Of a stretch of DNA of 64,000 bases, positions 36,496 to 44,919 are shown piece by piece. Position 1 is the stretch's first letter; every line of letters starts with the position of its first letter. Source of the DNA: Cranoglanis bouderius (lineage: Eukaryota > Chordata > Actinopteri > Siluriformes > Cranoglanididae); the NCBI GenBank assembly GCA_023630585.1, contig CM042543.1, positions 622,501 through 686,500 of the forward strand, written 5' to 3'. The position numbers and the translations under genes were made by a program. The notes beneath the pieces were generated by a model. The model worked only from the letters and a program-made list of their open reading frames with translations. It had not been told where the DNA came from and made no database searches.

Positions 36496-39400
36496 TCTAC
36501 ACATTTCTACATGTAAAATGAAGTATTGCTTTTCTCTCATTTTAATTCCTCTTTGTGACTGCTGTGAAGTTTCCTCCTCCTCCTCACCAGAGCTGTGTGA
36601 TCACACACCATTTACTACACTTCATTTCCTGCAGGAAGTTTATTCTCAGACGTGCCAAAACCCCACACTGCAATTACTTTCTCTGGGTGTTATGAGTGCA
36701 CATGTATGTACATGTCACACGGAACACTCTGTTTCTTTTTTATGTAGGGTTGAGACTTCACACTTTAACCTTTTTGACATTTTAGCCATTTATTTTGATT
36801 TTCAAACAGATTTCATTGAATGTGAATGTGTGAAATGCCAGGAAAACAGCGAGGCCGCTGGAACGAGGCTAATTGGTGTCAGATGATCTAATCAGTTCAG
36901 GTGTGAGGCAGCAACTTATAAAAACTGAACCACACCACAGAGCTCTGTTTAAGTGGATTGTGGAAAACTGATTTCAGAGAACGTCTGAGTAATGTGGTAG
37001 CAGATCTTCTGAAGAACCTTTTTTTTTTTTTTTTTTTTTTAAATTCAGCAACAGCAGTTTTGTCATTTCATGTCATTCATTCATCTTTAGATCTAATAAC
37101 GTGGTTCAAAATTTTAGTTGAGTCTTTTTAGGGACCCCACAGAAATCAAAAAGAGTTTTTTCTCTGGTGATAAATAATCTGGGATAAATTTAGAAATTAC
37201 ATCATCAAGTCAAACATTTGGCTGAAAATCAATAGAGAACTTATAAAATAATAAAAATAGATTCATAAGTAAGTACCCTATTAGAAAAAAAATGGGTTCT
37301 GAAAGAGAGACTCTTAGTTCCAGGGTTCCATATAGAACTTTTAACTCTCTCCCACAGGAACTAGCTAAAAAAAAAAACATTTAAGATACTAAATGGACCC
37401 TTTTTTTCTTAAACTGTAGCAACATACCTAACTATTATTAGTTTTAACGTGTCTAAGATAAGGTCACATGCAAATGTTTGTGTCAGTTTGGAACAAAATT
37501 AAGAAGACAGAGAAATTTCTAGCAACAAAACAATTAGTCTGTTTGGTTTCACAGATTCTCTTCTATTATCAAAGTAACAAAAACAGCCAAATCGTGTGTG
37601 TGAAATTGTTGTAAAATGTACCTGTGAATAAATTAATATGAATTTCATATTCATAAATATTTTTCATATTTCATAAATATTCTCAGAATAAGTTTGATCA
37701 GAATTGTGTTAAGTTCTCAGATGTTTTTAGACCTAGTTTGAGTTTTGTTTCAAATTGTCCCTCAAGTTATTACACTGCTGCATTTATAGACGAAAGTGAA
37801 TCAGGTTATATACAGGTGCATCTCAATAAATTAGAATGTCGTGGAAAAGTTTGTTTATTTCAGTAATTCAACTCAAATTGTGAAACTCGTGTATTAAATA
37901 AATTCAATGCACACAGACTGAAGTAGTTTAAGTCTTTGGTTCTTTTAATTGTGATGATTTTGGCTCATATTTAACAAAAACCCACCAATTCACTATCTCA
38001 ACAAATTAGAATATGGTGACATGCCAATCAGCTAATCAACTCAAAACACCTGCAAAGGTTTCCTGAGCCTTCAAAATGGTCTCTCAGTTTGGTTCACTAG
38101 GTAAGCCACAAACATTCATTGCCAAAGAAGCTGGCTGTTCACAGAGTGCTGTATCCAAGCATGTTAACAGAAAGTTGAGTGGAAGGAAAAATTGTGGAAG
38201 AAAAAGATGCACAACCAACCGAGAGAACCGCAGCCTTATGAGGATTGTCAAGCAAAATCGATTCAAGAATTTGAGTGAACTTCACAAGGAATGGACTGAG
38301 GCTGGGGTCAAGGCATCAAGAGCCACCACACACAGACGTGTCAAGGAATTTGGCTACAGTTGTCGTATTCCTCTTGTTAAGCCACTCCTGAACCACAGAC
38401 AACGTCAGAGGCGTCTTACCTGGGCTAAGGAGAAGAAGAACTGGACTGTTGCCCAGTGGTCCAATATCCTCTTTTCAGATGGGAGCAAGTTTTGTATTTC
38501 ATTTGGAAACCAAGGTCCTAGAGTCTGGAGGAAGGGTGGAGAAGCTCATAGCCCAAGTTGCTTGAAGTCCAGTGTTCAGTTTCCACAGTCTGTGATGATT
38601 TGGGGTGCAATGTCATCTGCTGGTGTTGGTCCATTGTGTTTTTTGAAAACCAAAGTCACTGCATCCATTTACCAAGAAATTTTGGAGCACTTCATGCTTC
38701 CTTCTGCTGACCAGCTTTTTGAAGATGCTGATTTCATTTTCCAGCAGGATTTGGCACCTGCCCACACTGCCAAAAGTTGGTTAAATGACCATGGTGTTGG
38801 TGTGCTTGACTGGCCAGCAAACTCACCACACCTGAACCCCATAGAGAATCTATGGGGTATTGTCAAGAGGAAAATGAGAAACAGGAGACCAAAAAATGCA
38901 GATGAGCTGAAGGCCACTGTCAAAGAAACCTGGGCTTCCATACCACCTCAGCAGTGCCACAAACTGATCACCTCCATGCCATGCCGAATTGAGGCAGTAA
39001 TTAAAGCAAAAGGAGCCCCTACCAAGTATTGAGTACATGTACAGTAAATGAACATACTTTCCAGAAGGCCAACAATTCACTAAAAATGTTTTTTTTTTTT
39101 TTATTGGTCTTATGAAGTATTCTAATTAGTTGAGATAGTGAATTGGTGGGTTTTTGTTAAATGTGAGCCAAAATCATCACAATTAAAAGAACCAAAGACT
39201 TAAACTACTTCAGTCTGTGTGTATTGAATTTATTTAATACACGAGTTTCACAATTTGAGTTGAATTACTGAAATAAATGAACTTTTCCACGACATTCTAA
39301 TTTATTGAGATGCACCTGTATATAAAATAAAATCTTTTTTTTTTTTTTTTTGTGGAAAAGTTCTCAAAGAGGACTGAAGGAGACAATTCATGCAATTTCC

Positions 39401-40565
39401 AAAATTATCAAGATCATTAAGGTGATCAAGAACAGCATCAGAGCTTTGAGGTCAAACCACAGCTGATGCTGCTTCACATGGGGCTTCAACAATAAGCTTA
39501 CAGTCTGAGGAAAAAACTTTTCCTGAGGGGTTCTTTGAATGGTTAATGGTTCTAGTTGTTGATAAGACAGTGTGGGATAAATTTAGAAAGTACGGTTCAT
39601 CAGCAAGCCTAACAATTCAATCAGATCTATAGGGAAGTTACTGATAAACCTAACAAGATGAATAACTATAAATAACTCTGTTGTAGGCTTCCACATAGAA
39701 AATTCCACATAAAGGTTCCTCCTGAGGAGCTAACTGAAAAACCACTGTGATTCATGCTCCCTATGCATGGAGCTTCAGCAATAAGCTTATACTGTGTGGG
39801 AAAAACAGGTTCCTCAAAGGTTCTTTGTTTGCATGGTCTCACTTTCTAAATAATTTCTAACCACAGCAAAAACTCTGGAGAGAATGTGTTGGTGTACAGC
39901 TGTCTCATTCCCAGTTTTCTCACAAGTGTAGGCCTATAGTGTCACATGACGATGGCGATGTTTATTGTTGGTTTTTTTTTTATTTAAATAAAACATGAAA
40001 TTGACGCTGTTCTCTTGTGTCACAGCCTGTTGAAAATGACGCAAGTGCATTTATCTGTCCGGGATCCATTACCCCAGGTACGTGTGACACTTTTACCTCC
40101 TCGTATCACTTATTATGAATATTATTATCAAATAATAATTTTACACATAATAACCGTCACGACTTCTCCACCTCAGAGTTCACCCAGGATCTCCAGTGCT
40201 TGTCGAGCTCCTGCGAGAAGTGCCTCTGCTCCATTCCACCTCCCAAAATCAGCGACTTGCTGGACGATGAGGACCTCCTCTACACGCTGCGATTGAAGCT
40301 CGACCCTGCGCACTACACCGTCAAGAACTGGAAGAACTTTGCCAGCCGCTGGGGCATGAGCTACGACGAGCTGATGATGCTCGAGCAGCGGACGCACGGC
40401 TCCATCTCCCACAGTCCCACTCAGGAGTTCCTCTTCCGCTACAGCCAGAAACCGGTGACGGAGCTCACCAAGCTCTGCCAGTTCTACCAGCGTATTGATG
40501 TACTGCGGCTTCTTCAGCAGTGGGTGGAAAACGATTGGCCCTCACGGTGGAAGAGAGTACATTAG
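22156..40565 (+). CDS. edaradd: EDAR-associated death domain adaptor (six coding exons)
   Basis: EDARADD is a cytoplasmic adaptor. It binds the ectodysplasin receptor EDAR through a death-domain contact and passes the signal to TRAF and NF-kB, which in vertebrates patterns skin appendages (in fish, scales, teeth and fins). Coding exons are 22156-22189, 29277-29335, 31610-31658, 34270-34340, 40026-40077 and 40177-40565. Their lengths (34, 59, 49, 71, 52, 389) sum to 654 bases, giving 217 residues, close to the mammalian length. Every junction keeps frame with GT-AG ends. Exon 2 carries the conserved EPVEDVDPSS stretch. The last exon has a Cys-rich CEKCLC segment, then the death domain at about residues 113-212 (KISDLLDDEDLL, VKNWKNFASRWGMSYDEL). 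Introns hold MITE, minisatellite and two Tc1 elements. Upstream untranslated exons may exist, since a CT tract ending in CAG precedes the ATG. Confidence 0.93.
22880..22929. repeat. (GT)n microsatellite, EDARADD intron 1
   Basis: About 25 GT units. Other intron-1 dinucleotide runs lie at 23652-23698 (CA), 24556-24604 (GT) and 27296-27368 (GT, about 36 units). An (AAT)n run lies at 22408-22446. Confidence 0.97.
23385..23465 (-). repeat. tRNA-derived SINE fragment (minus)
   Basis: GAGCAGTTGAGGGTTAAGGG to GATTTGAACTCACGACCTTC is the reverse complement of the SINE body seen at 24899-25054 and 50738-50909. Box B is intact; the head and 3' tail are missing. Confidence 0.7.
23860..24115. repeat. 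GGTTCT-rich dispersed repeat
   Basis: Many copies of GGGTTCTA, AGGGTTCTACA and GTTCTTTT words occur in irregular spacing. The same vocabulary occurs at 37295-37390, 39505-39850, 41105-41410 and 54750-55335, so it is a dispersed family, possibly a non-autonomous DNA element. Confidence 0.55.
24118..24420 (+). repeat. M1 MITE-like repeat, interior and right part
   Basis: It shares GACAGAGGAGTTTCGC, CATTAAATGTAGCTATAAAT, GTGTAAGAGGAATAAAACAC and GGGAAGAGTAACTCC with 30935-31150. Inverted bits of the same family lie at 23255-23340 and 23500-23590. Confidence 0.65.
24899..25054 (+). repeat. tRNA-derived SINE
   Basis: The head has a box A-like GTAGTTCAGCGG and a box B-like GTGAGTTCAAGCCCC, marks of an internal RNA polymerase III promoter. 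The 3' end is TAAGCCGCTCTGGATAAGGG then CGTCTGCCAAATGCC, the LINE-related tail common in fish SINEs. It lies in sense orientation in EDARADD intron 1. Confidence 0.85.
25855..26115 (+). repeat. M1 MITE-like repeat, left part
   Basis: It begins TCAGAAGGTGTTGATTAATT and continues through AACAGCAGCTCTGACAGCAG and GGAAGGAGTCTCCAGTGTCA to ACACGACAAGCTGCG. This matches 12787-13125 and 29525-29890 closely. The right TIR is missing. Confidence 0.75.
26410..26859 (-). CDS. Unrecognised ORF antisense in EDARADD intron 1
   Basis: An open frame of 149 codons runs to TAA at 26410. It opens at a non-ATG codon; the first ATG would give about 100 residues starting MKSFLPCVRIADQNLEMV. Composition is not low-complexity (GSFSCFTKTQNLHGFS, SDGEDGEIITVNVGKR). 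No domain, signal peptide or membrane helix is visible. Frames of this length are expected a few times by chance in 64 kb, so it may be spurious, an old transposon piece or an exon of an antisense gene. Confidence 0.2.
   Translation of the reverse strand: MRFLKLYQEQRVFLFKNIGFNKQASLYKDLYKYSSSKIISDANNKSSEMKSFLPCVRIADQNLEMVRTYVSGSFSCFTKTQNLHGFSATEAVTDSGLKNDKKIQICALHQICSRFHPVLHRDKTPAFITTSDGEDGEIITVNVGKRTVF
28125..28380. repeat. Dispersed repeat (fish genomic family)
   Basis: Contains TGACCTTGACCCTGTTTGGA, CAGTTGATCTTCAGG and CTCTGGAGATATCACGCTAA, ending in GACAGAGGCATAATAATAAT. I recognise this as a widespread fish interspersed repeat but cannot assign a class. Confidence 0.5.
28805..29048. repeat. 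Dispersed repeat with GGAAACCCACATG core
   Basis: AATTTAGAGTCACTAATCTA, CAGGCATGTTTTTTTTTGG and GAGGAAACCCACATG form the conserved core of an old interspersed repeat seen widely in aquatic vertebrates. This copy is decayed. Confidence 0.5.
29182..29240 (+). repeat. (TG)n tract just upstream of EDARADD exon 2
   Basis: About 28 TG units with one interruption, ending 36 bases before the exon 2 acceptor junction. In the transcript this is a (UG)n tract. Confidence 0.97.
29277..29335 (+). CDS. edaradd: EDARADD coding exon 2
   Basis: This 59-base exon lies between AACAG and GTACGA. It encodes GRIASEPVEDVDPSSFITDT, matching the conserved EPVED(T/V)DPS motif of the family. A long (TG)n tract ends 36 bases before it. 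Confidence 0.93.
29525..31290 (+). mobile_element. M1 TIR-bounded element carrying a minisatellite, EDARADD intron 2
   Basis: The left arm 29545-29675 (GGTGTTGATTAGTTTTCTAT.., AACAGCTCATTCACAGGGAC) is an inverted repeat of the right arm 31155-31275 (GTCCCTGTGAATGAGCTGTT.., AATTAATCAACACC), about 120 bp each. The family interior follows the left arm, then a 1-kb 13-bp minisatellite, then the right interior seen also at 24118-24420. There is no ORF, so it is a non-autonomous DNA transposon. Exact ends and a target duplication were not resolved. Confidence 0.78.
29920..30930 (+). repeat. 13-bp minisatellite AATAAAGAGAGAG (about 78 units)
   Basis: The unit alternates between AATAAAGAGAGAG, AATAAAGAGAGGG and an 11-base AATAAAGAGGG. 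The strand is almost free of C and carries a canonical AATAAA hexamer in nearly every unit in the EDARADD sense direction. Confidence 0.97.
31488..31553 (+). repeat. (TG)n tract upstream of EDARADD exon 3
   Basis: About 33 uninterrupted TG units ending 57 bases before the exon 3 start. A T-rich and CT-rich tract lies between. Confidence 0.97.
31610..31658 (+). CDS. edaradd: EDARADD coding exon 3
   Basis: This 49-base exon lies between CTCTCAG and GTAACG. It encodes SRSLKSNYPVQVTDPH plus one base, aligning by eye with the SDKYPIQ region of mammalian EDARADD. A (TG)n tract ends about 57 bases upstream. Confidence 0.87.
31735..32420. other. GCTAGC/TTAGC-rich sequence in EDARADD intron 3
   Basis: No exon is seen. 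The stretch is full of GCTAGCTA, TAGCTAGC and GTTAGC words without a fixed period (cryptically simple DNA). Similar word use appears at 3760-4170, 6640-6920, 8530-8740 and around the 31-bp array. Confidence 0.5.
32421..34269. other. Remainder of EDARADD intron 3
   Basis: AT-rich DNA with weakly repeated AATTAATAAAAATG-like words at 32740-33060, and a more GC-rich stretch at 33850-34030. I see no exon or mobile element. Confidence 0.5.
34270..34340 (+). CDS. edaradd: EDARADD coding exon 4
   Basis: This 71-base exon lies between TTTGTAG and GTGAGT. It encodes DNVTLQLSSVPPGYLTPPMD and then RIQQ. The acceptor and phase fit exon 3. A fragment of the M1 dispersed repeat begins just after the donor. 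Confidence 0.87.
34847..36424 (+). mobile_element. Tc1-like transposon with about 215-bp TIRs, EDARADD intron 4
   Basis: The left end CAGTTTCCTCCACTAATATC and the right end (reverse complement CAGAGCCCTCCACTAATATC) begin long inverted repeats, roughly 34847-35070 and 36212-36424. Each contains ATATCTTTGTTAAATA and GTGCAACAATTATTGGCACC. The right side is followed by TA; the left flank is TG, suggesting a mutated TA target duplication. It is about 1.58 kb with the transposase in the EDARADD sense direction. Confidence 0.92.
35227..36208 (+). pseudogene. Sleeping Beauty-like Tc1 transposase, frame-broken
   Basis: It starts MGKTKEYSCDVQQKVVELHK (paired-like HTH), continues to a stop at about 35538, and resumes in another frame from about 35570 with ARHYWNFRWDRVLWSDETK. 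The catalytic triad is recognisable: WSDETK, FQQDNDPKHTS and PIENLW, with the usual 34 residues between second D and E. Relative to relatives, the join region lacks several residues and shifts frame, so the copy is inactive unless the break is an assembly error. It ends GGSTKY, the usual C-terminus. Confidence 0.9.
36437..36491. repeat. (CA)n microsatellite
   Basis: About 27 CA units, 12 bases beyond the Tc1 right end. Confidence 0.96.
36492..37812. other. EDARADD intron 4 DNA between the two Tc1 elements
   Basis: AT-rich DNA with a poly(T) run at 37019-37041 and GGTTCT-family words at 37295-37390. The 122-codon frame at 36518-36886 has no recognisable features. Confidence 0.5.
37813..39318 (+). 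mobile_element. Nearly intact Tc1-like transposon, EDARADD intron 4
   Basis: The ends are CAGGTGCATCTCAATAAATT at 37813 and its inverted copy ending TGCACCTG at 39318, flanked on both sides by TA. TIRs are about 210 bp (37813-38010 and 39110-39318) with few differences. It contains a single uninterrupted transposase frame. It is about 1.5 kb, in the sense orientation of EDARADD. Confidence 0.96.
38076..39032 (+). CDS. Tc1-like transposase, 318 residues, open
   Basis: A cut-and-paste transposase of the fish Tc1 group. ATG 38076 opens MVSQFGSLGKPQTFIAKEAG; an HTH segment (about residues 10-35) and a second DNA-binding part (about 50-100) precede the catalytic core. The first aspartate is in LFSDGSK (relatives usually have SDESK), the second in FQQDLAPAHTAK and the glutamate in NPIENLWG. 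Only 31 residues separate the second D and E, against 34 in typical Tc1 enzymes, because about three residues are missing after AHTAK. No stops or frameshifts. It is likely recent but possibly inactive. Confidence 0.92.
   Translation: MVSQFGSLGKPQTFIAKEAGCSQSAVSKHVNRKLSGRKNCGRKRCTTNRENRSLMRIVKQNRFKNLSELHKEWTEAGVKASRATTHRRVKEFGYSCRIPLVKPLLNHRQRQRRLTWAKEKKNWTVAQWSNILFSDGSKFCISFGNQGPRVWRKGGEAHSPSCLKSSVQFPQSVMIWGAMSSAGVGPLCFLKTKVTASIYQEILEHFMLPSADQLFEDADFIFQQDLAPAHTAKSWLNDHGVGVLDWPANSPHLNPIENLWGIVKRKMRNRRPKNADELKATVKETWASIPPQQCHKLITSMPCRIEAVIKAKGAPTKY
39505..39850. repeat. GGTTCT-rich dispersed repeat
   Basis: Words such as GGGGTTCTTTGAATGGTTAA, AGGTTCCTCC and AAAGGTTCTTTG recur; related to 41105-41410 and 54750-55335. 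Confidence 0.45.
40026..40077 (+). CDS. edaradd: EDARADD coding exon 5
   Basis: This 52-base exon lies between GTCACAG and GTACGT. It encodes PVENDASAFICPGSITP plus one base. A short intron of 99 bases separates it from the last exon. Confidence 0.85.
40177..40565 (+). CDS. edaradd: EDARADD coding exon 6 (death domain)
   Basis: This terminal coding exon opens EFTQDLQCLSSSCEKC after CACCTCAG and ends at TAG 40563-40565. It carries the whole death domain, including WKNFASRWGMSYDELMMLEQ and the C-terminal VLRLLQQWVENDWPSRWK. It is GC-rich relative to its surroundings, as expected for a conserved exon. Confidence 0.96.
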
Positions 40566-40598
40566 CAAAAAATATACTGTATATATATATGGACAGCT

Positions 40599-40604
40599 AA
40601 TAAA
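40599..40604 (+). promoter_or_regulatory. Candidate EDARADD poly(A) signal
   Basis: AATAAA lies 34 bases after the EDARADD stop codon. A very short 3' UTR would result; more distal sites are possible. Confidence 0.4.
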
Positions 40605-41104
40605 AGAGGGACACGAAGCTTGTGCTTTCTAGAGCCAGAGTGGAAGATGGTAGGGGTGTGCATGTGGTCCATACGTGCTGCTGGATTCTGCTGTTTTTGG
40701 ACTTTCTGGAGTGTCTCTATTACGCAACCCGATTTTATATTTCTTTTCGAAAGCTTACGAGTTTTGTCAAGCCTGAAAACGGATAGTGGACTGGTTTAAA
40801 TCGTTTTAACCGGACATTGCAGCGAACGAACACCTGTGGCCGTGGTGATGTTTATCAGCGAATCAGTGACTAGAAGGCATGTTGTAAATAATAATTAAAA
40901 ACCGTGATAATCAATACATACAGCGTAAAACATGTTGACTCAACCACCTCTTACAACAAGAAGAGTTGAGAAACCTCAATAGATTACTTGATGTATTTGC
41001 GCAGTGCATGCTGGGTAATGCAGTGACGGAGCATTCATTGATATAAATGCAACAACGATACAAAATGAAAAATTCTGTTCAAATGCTAAGGCTGTCATAC
41101 GTTG

Positions 41105-41410
41105 TTAGAAATAAGGGTTCCTCGGGGGTTCATTGGATAGTCAGACTCAGATAAGGAAGCAATCTATTGTCGGGTTCTGCACCAAAGGTTCCTTGAGAAG
41201 GTCTGGATTTATGAATCTATGTTACTACATTACAGAGACAAATTGAAAGATCATACATGCAATACTTTATAAATAGAGGTTCCTCTGTGGTTCTTTGGAT
41301 GGCAAAGGGTTCACTTGCAGATAAAGTTCTACTCAGAAGCCTCTCTTATAAGGAAGTAATTTGAGGGACAACAGAAAAACCCCTTATGGTTCTTCACACT
41401 TTATTGGTCA
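41105..41410. repeat. GGTTCT-rich dispersed repeat
   Basis: AAGGGTTCCTCGGGGGTTCA, GAGGTTCCTCTGTGGTTCTT and TTATGGTTCTTCACAC belong to the same family as 23860-24115. Confidence 0.5.
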
Positions 41411-41552
41411 TGTTGCTATTTTGTATTTTGCCTTAGAGTTAGGCCACAGTTGTCCTCATGCTGCCTTCTGAATAGGACTCACAATATTTTCTGTTAAATA
41501 CTGTGATATATATCGTATACCGGTTATCAGCAAATGCCTTAGACGTACCCCG

Positions 41553-42072
41553 TGTTCACGCTAGCAAGCGACAAGTCACTTGAGAAACAGTAGTAGGTAT
41601 TTAGGACTTCTAAAGCTAACGAGTTAAACACAAATTCAATAACACACTTATCAGTGTGAAAATCGGTTGTGTGATATACGTTACGTGCCTCATACTAGGA
41701 TTAGATTAGCAAAGCGAGCTAAGTGTACTAGCTACGTACACTCATCAGAGGCGCCAACGATCTCTGTTTACTTCCATCCAAGTTTTATTTTTCTTCCTAA
41801 CATCTCTGTGCGTATTTAATGAGAGCTCGTATATGACAGGAGAAGATGAAACCGCGCTTATTCTTCCATTTTGTGCGTCAAATAATAAATGGGAACTGAA
41901 TGCAGGCAGGAACTAAAGTCGTGAGGAACGTCGGACCACACGCATAGGATCGGTCCGAGGAATCGTTCCGGGCGATCGTTTAGATTTGTTACTCTACTAC
42001 ATTGCAGCATAGAATTTTTAAAATCTCTGTTCAAATGTCATTTGTTGCTTTGTTGCTCGCTAGTGTGAACAT
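41553..42072. repeat. MITE-like element, family M2, copy 2
   Basis: The left end TTCACGCTAGCAAGCGACAA is inverted relative to the right end TTGTTGCTCGCTAGTGTGAA. The interior parallels 15142-15599 in order (AGCAAAGCGAGCTAAGTGTA, GCCAACGATCTCTG, GGAGAAGATGAAAC). A weaker relative may lie at 52330-52470. Confidence 0.7.
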
Positions 42073-42298
42073 GCGTAAAGGAACCACACTGCATTCATGT
42101 AGAGGCCAGTTAGAGGATAATAACCTTTTACCTTGCACTTGAAATTTTGAGTTTATTTTGGAAATGTCCCACAGATAAAGTAGCGATGTCGCTTGTTAAA
42201 ATAATTTCATACAACTGGTAATGTTTTTAAGATTTCTTTAAGATAAGTCTTCTTCCAGGAGGTTTTAAAAGGGGCATTACTAAAATGTATGGGCTATA

Positions 42299-43419
42299 CA
42301 GGTGCATCTTTAAAAAAAATAGAATATCGTGAAAAAGTTCGTTTTTTTCCATAATTTCATTCAAAAAGTGGAACTTTCATATATTCTAGATTCATTACAC
42401 ATAAAGTGAAATATTTCAAGCCTTTTTTTGGTTTTAATCTTGATGATTACGGCTCACAGCTCATAGAAATGAGATGGTGGAAAAATCCAGTATCTAAAAA
42501 ATACTACAATAAAGAATGTATAATACAGCGATGTGGACCTGAGAAGACTCTAATCAGCTAATTAACTCAAAACACCTTTTTATTCAAAACCCCGTCGCTC
42601 AGTGGCCCAAAGTCCTCTTTTCAGATGAAAGTAAATGTTGCATTTCATTTGGAAATCAAGGTCCCAGAGTCTAGAGGAAGAGTGGAGAGGCACAGAATCC
42701 AAGTTTCTTGAAGTCCAGTGTGAAGTTTCCACAGTCAGTGATGATTTGGGGTGCCATGTCATCTGCTGGTGTCGGTCCACTGTGTTTTCTCCAGTCGAGA
42801 GTCGATGCAGCGTCTACCAGGAGATTTTAGAGCACTTCATGCTTCCATCTGCTGACGAGCTTTATGGAGATGCTGATTTCCTTTTCCAGCAGGACTTGGC
42901 CCCTCCCACAGAGCCAAAACTACTAGTAACTGGTTTGGTGACCATGGTGTTACTGTGTTTGATCGGCCAGACGACTCACCTGACCTGAATTTTGTCGAGA
43001 GGAAGATGAGAGACACCAGACCCGACGATACAGACGAGCTGAAGGCCGCTATCAAAGCAACCTGGGCTTCCATAACACCTCAGCAGTGCCACAGGCTGAT
43101 CGCCTCCATGCCACGCCCCACTGATGCAGTAATTCCTGCAAAAGGTGCCCCGCCCAAGTATTGAGTGCATAAATGAACATACTTTTCAGAAGGTCGACAT
43201 TTCTGTATTATAAATTCTTTATTCTAATATTTTGAGATACTGGATTTTTGATTTCCATGAGCTGTAAGCTGTAATCATCAACATTAAAACAAAAAAGGCT
43301 TGAAATATTTCACTTTAAGTGTAATGAACCTAGAAAATATGAAAGTTCAACTTTTTGAATTAAATTACAGGGAAAAAATGAACTTTTCCACGATATTCTA
43401 ATTTTTTGAGATGCACCTG
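42299..43419 (+). mobile_element. Decayed Tc1-like element, sibling of the 37813 copy
   Basis: It is TA-flanked, with ends CAGGTGCATCTTTAAAAAAA and the inverted TTTTTTGAGATGCACCTG. TIRs are about 175 bp. The 5' half of the transposase is deleted. The remainder (about 42575-43164) is broken by stops and frameshifts but shows SVAQWPKVLFSDESK, SVMIWGAMSSAGVGPLCF and ITPQQCHRLIASMP pieces. Confidence 0.92.
42575..43164 (+). pseudogene. Tc1 transposase C-terminal pseudogene
   Basis: Three frames must be combined to follow the reading. In this copy the segment after the second aspartate keeps the residues missing from the 37813 copy, supporting DD34E as the family state. It ends GAPPKY then a stop. 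Confidence 0.85.
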
Positions 43420-43499
43420 TACATGACATGGACCATGTTGACATGAAATATTAGTTAATGTTATGGAGAATTTCACAATTATCGGTTTGATTATACTTT

Positions 43500-43800
43500 T
43501 CAATTCAATTCAATTCAGTTTTATTTGTATAGCGCTTTTAACAATGTTCATTGTCCCAAAGCAGCTTTACAGAAATATATAAACTCAGGACATAGATTTT
43601 AAATGTATGAATTTATCCCCAATGAGCAGCCAGAGGCGACGGTGATGAGGAAAAACTCCCTGAGACGATATGAGGAAGAAACCTTGAGAGGAACCAGACT
43701 CAAAAGGGAACCCATCCTCATCTGGGTGTCACCGGATAGTCCGATTATAAATAAATAAATCCCTTCTATAAATGTGCTAATGCTACATGGTCAAATAGTG
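43500..43800. repeat. Dispersed fish repeat (TTTTATTTGTATAGCGC)
   Basis: It opens with CAATTCAATTCAATTCAGTT then TTATTTGTATAGCGCTTTTA, followed by CCAAAGCAGCTTTACAGAAA and GAGGAACCAGACTCAAAAGG. This is a common fish interspersed repeat of unassigned class. A short inverted relative lies at 50470-50560. Confidence 0.55.
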
Positions 43801-44155
43801 CAGTTGTGTAACCAGGAAACTCGCCTGTAATGTAAATCTTTTATTTTTTAAACATGTAAACAGGTTCCTGACAGGAAAAAAAAAAAAGTTTCAGAAATAA
43901 TACACAGAATAAGCAGTGTATTGATTAAACTGTCACTGCAAATCCATCATTCTTGATTTAATAGTTCTCTAAAAACCGTCCTATTTGTGTAACGTGAATC
44001 GCACTTATCCATGTTTGTTTGTTTGTTTGTTTGTTTGTTGTATTTTTAACTCAAAATCACAAGTCAGAAATCCTCGATATGATCCACCCAGCTTTTTATA
44101 GGTATATACCATACAGTAAGGTTACAGCAATGAGACTGTTGTACAAGTGGGCCAC

Positions 44156-44156
<1 letters not shown>

Positions 44157-44190
<34 letters not shown>
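44157..44190. repeat. (GT)n microsatellite
   Basis: About 16 GT units between EDARADD and the AHNAK-like gene. Confidence 0.95.
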
Positions 44191-44193
<3 letters not shown>

Positions 44194-44360
44194 AGTATGT
44201 TTCATTTTTCATAAATAAATTTGTTGATTAATATTAGATCATGAGTTGTGATTTGAAAGCAAAGATAATTCACTTAAGTCCAAAGAAAAACATCGTAATC
44301 GTCAGGTGACGGGTAGAGAATGATGACAATAATGAACAAAAATTCAAGTTAAAATTTGTA

Positions 44361-44366
44361 TTTATT
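44361..44366 (-). promoter_or_regulatory. Candidate poly(A) signal of the AHNAK-like gene
   Basis: TTTATT on the plus strand reads AATAAA on the minus strand, about 550 bases past the stop. The AT-rich region 44367-44919 would then be the 3' UTR. Confidence 0.45.
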
Positions 44367-44919
44367 GAAAAAAATACACATTGGTATACATGTAAATATT
44401 TTACAGTTAAAGAAGAAGTTTCTTACAAACATAAAGTCCTAATAGTATTGTAAATAAACTGTTTTCCCATTAGCAACAATACTGATAAATAAAATATGAT
44501 GAAAATATGTACTGAGTAATTTAAGATCTTCAGTATAATATTAGTTTTAATTGCACATGCAGTAGTTTATACTCTAAATAAAATGCTAAATGTTTTCCTT
44601 ATTTCATAATTCTTGTAAATATATCGTGATTGACATGTTGGTGAATGACATACTGACACTTTATAAAAAATAATTACAAGTTTTATAATTATATGGCAAC
44701 TTCACCAATGTTAATACAAAATCTTTTTAAGATCCTCTTTATTTTATTTTTTTTTTAGATATTTCCGTAAAAGTCTTCTGGTCATAAACAATTTCTTTAT
44801 ATTCATGTCTAGTGATAAACTGTGTCTAGAGAAAAAAAAAAAGACAGCCATAATAGTAATGTAAACAAAAGAAATCTAATAAAATATTCATTTTAAATGG
44901 TCAAAGTTTAGACTTGAAG

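Noticed and set aside
36518..36886. 122-codon ORF between the two intron-4 Tc1 elements
   Set aside because: No motif, no homologue recognised, flanked by a microsatellite; consistent with a chance frame.
40015..40296. 93-codon ORF across EDARADD exon 5 and intron 5
   Set aside because: It is out of frame with the family-matching reading and runs through a clear GT-AG intron.
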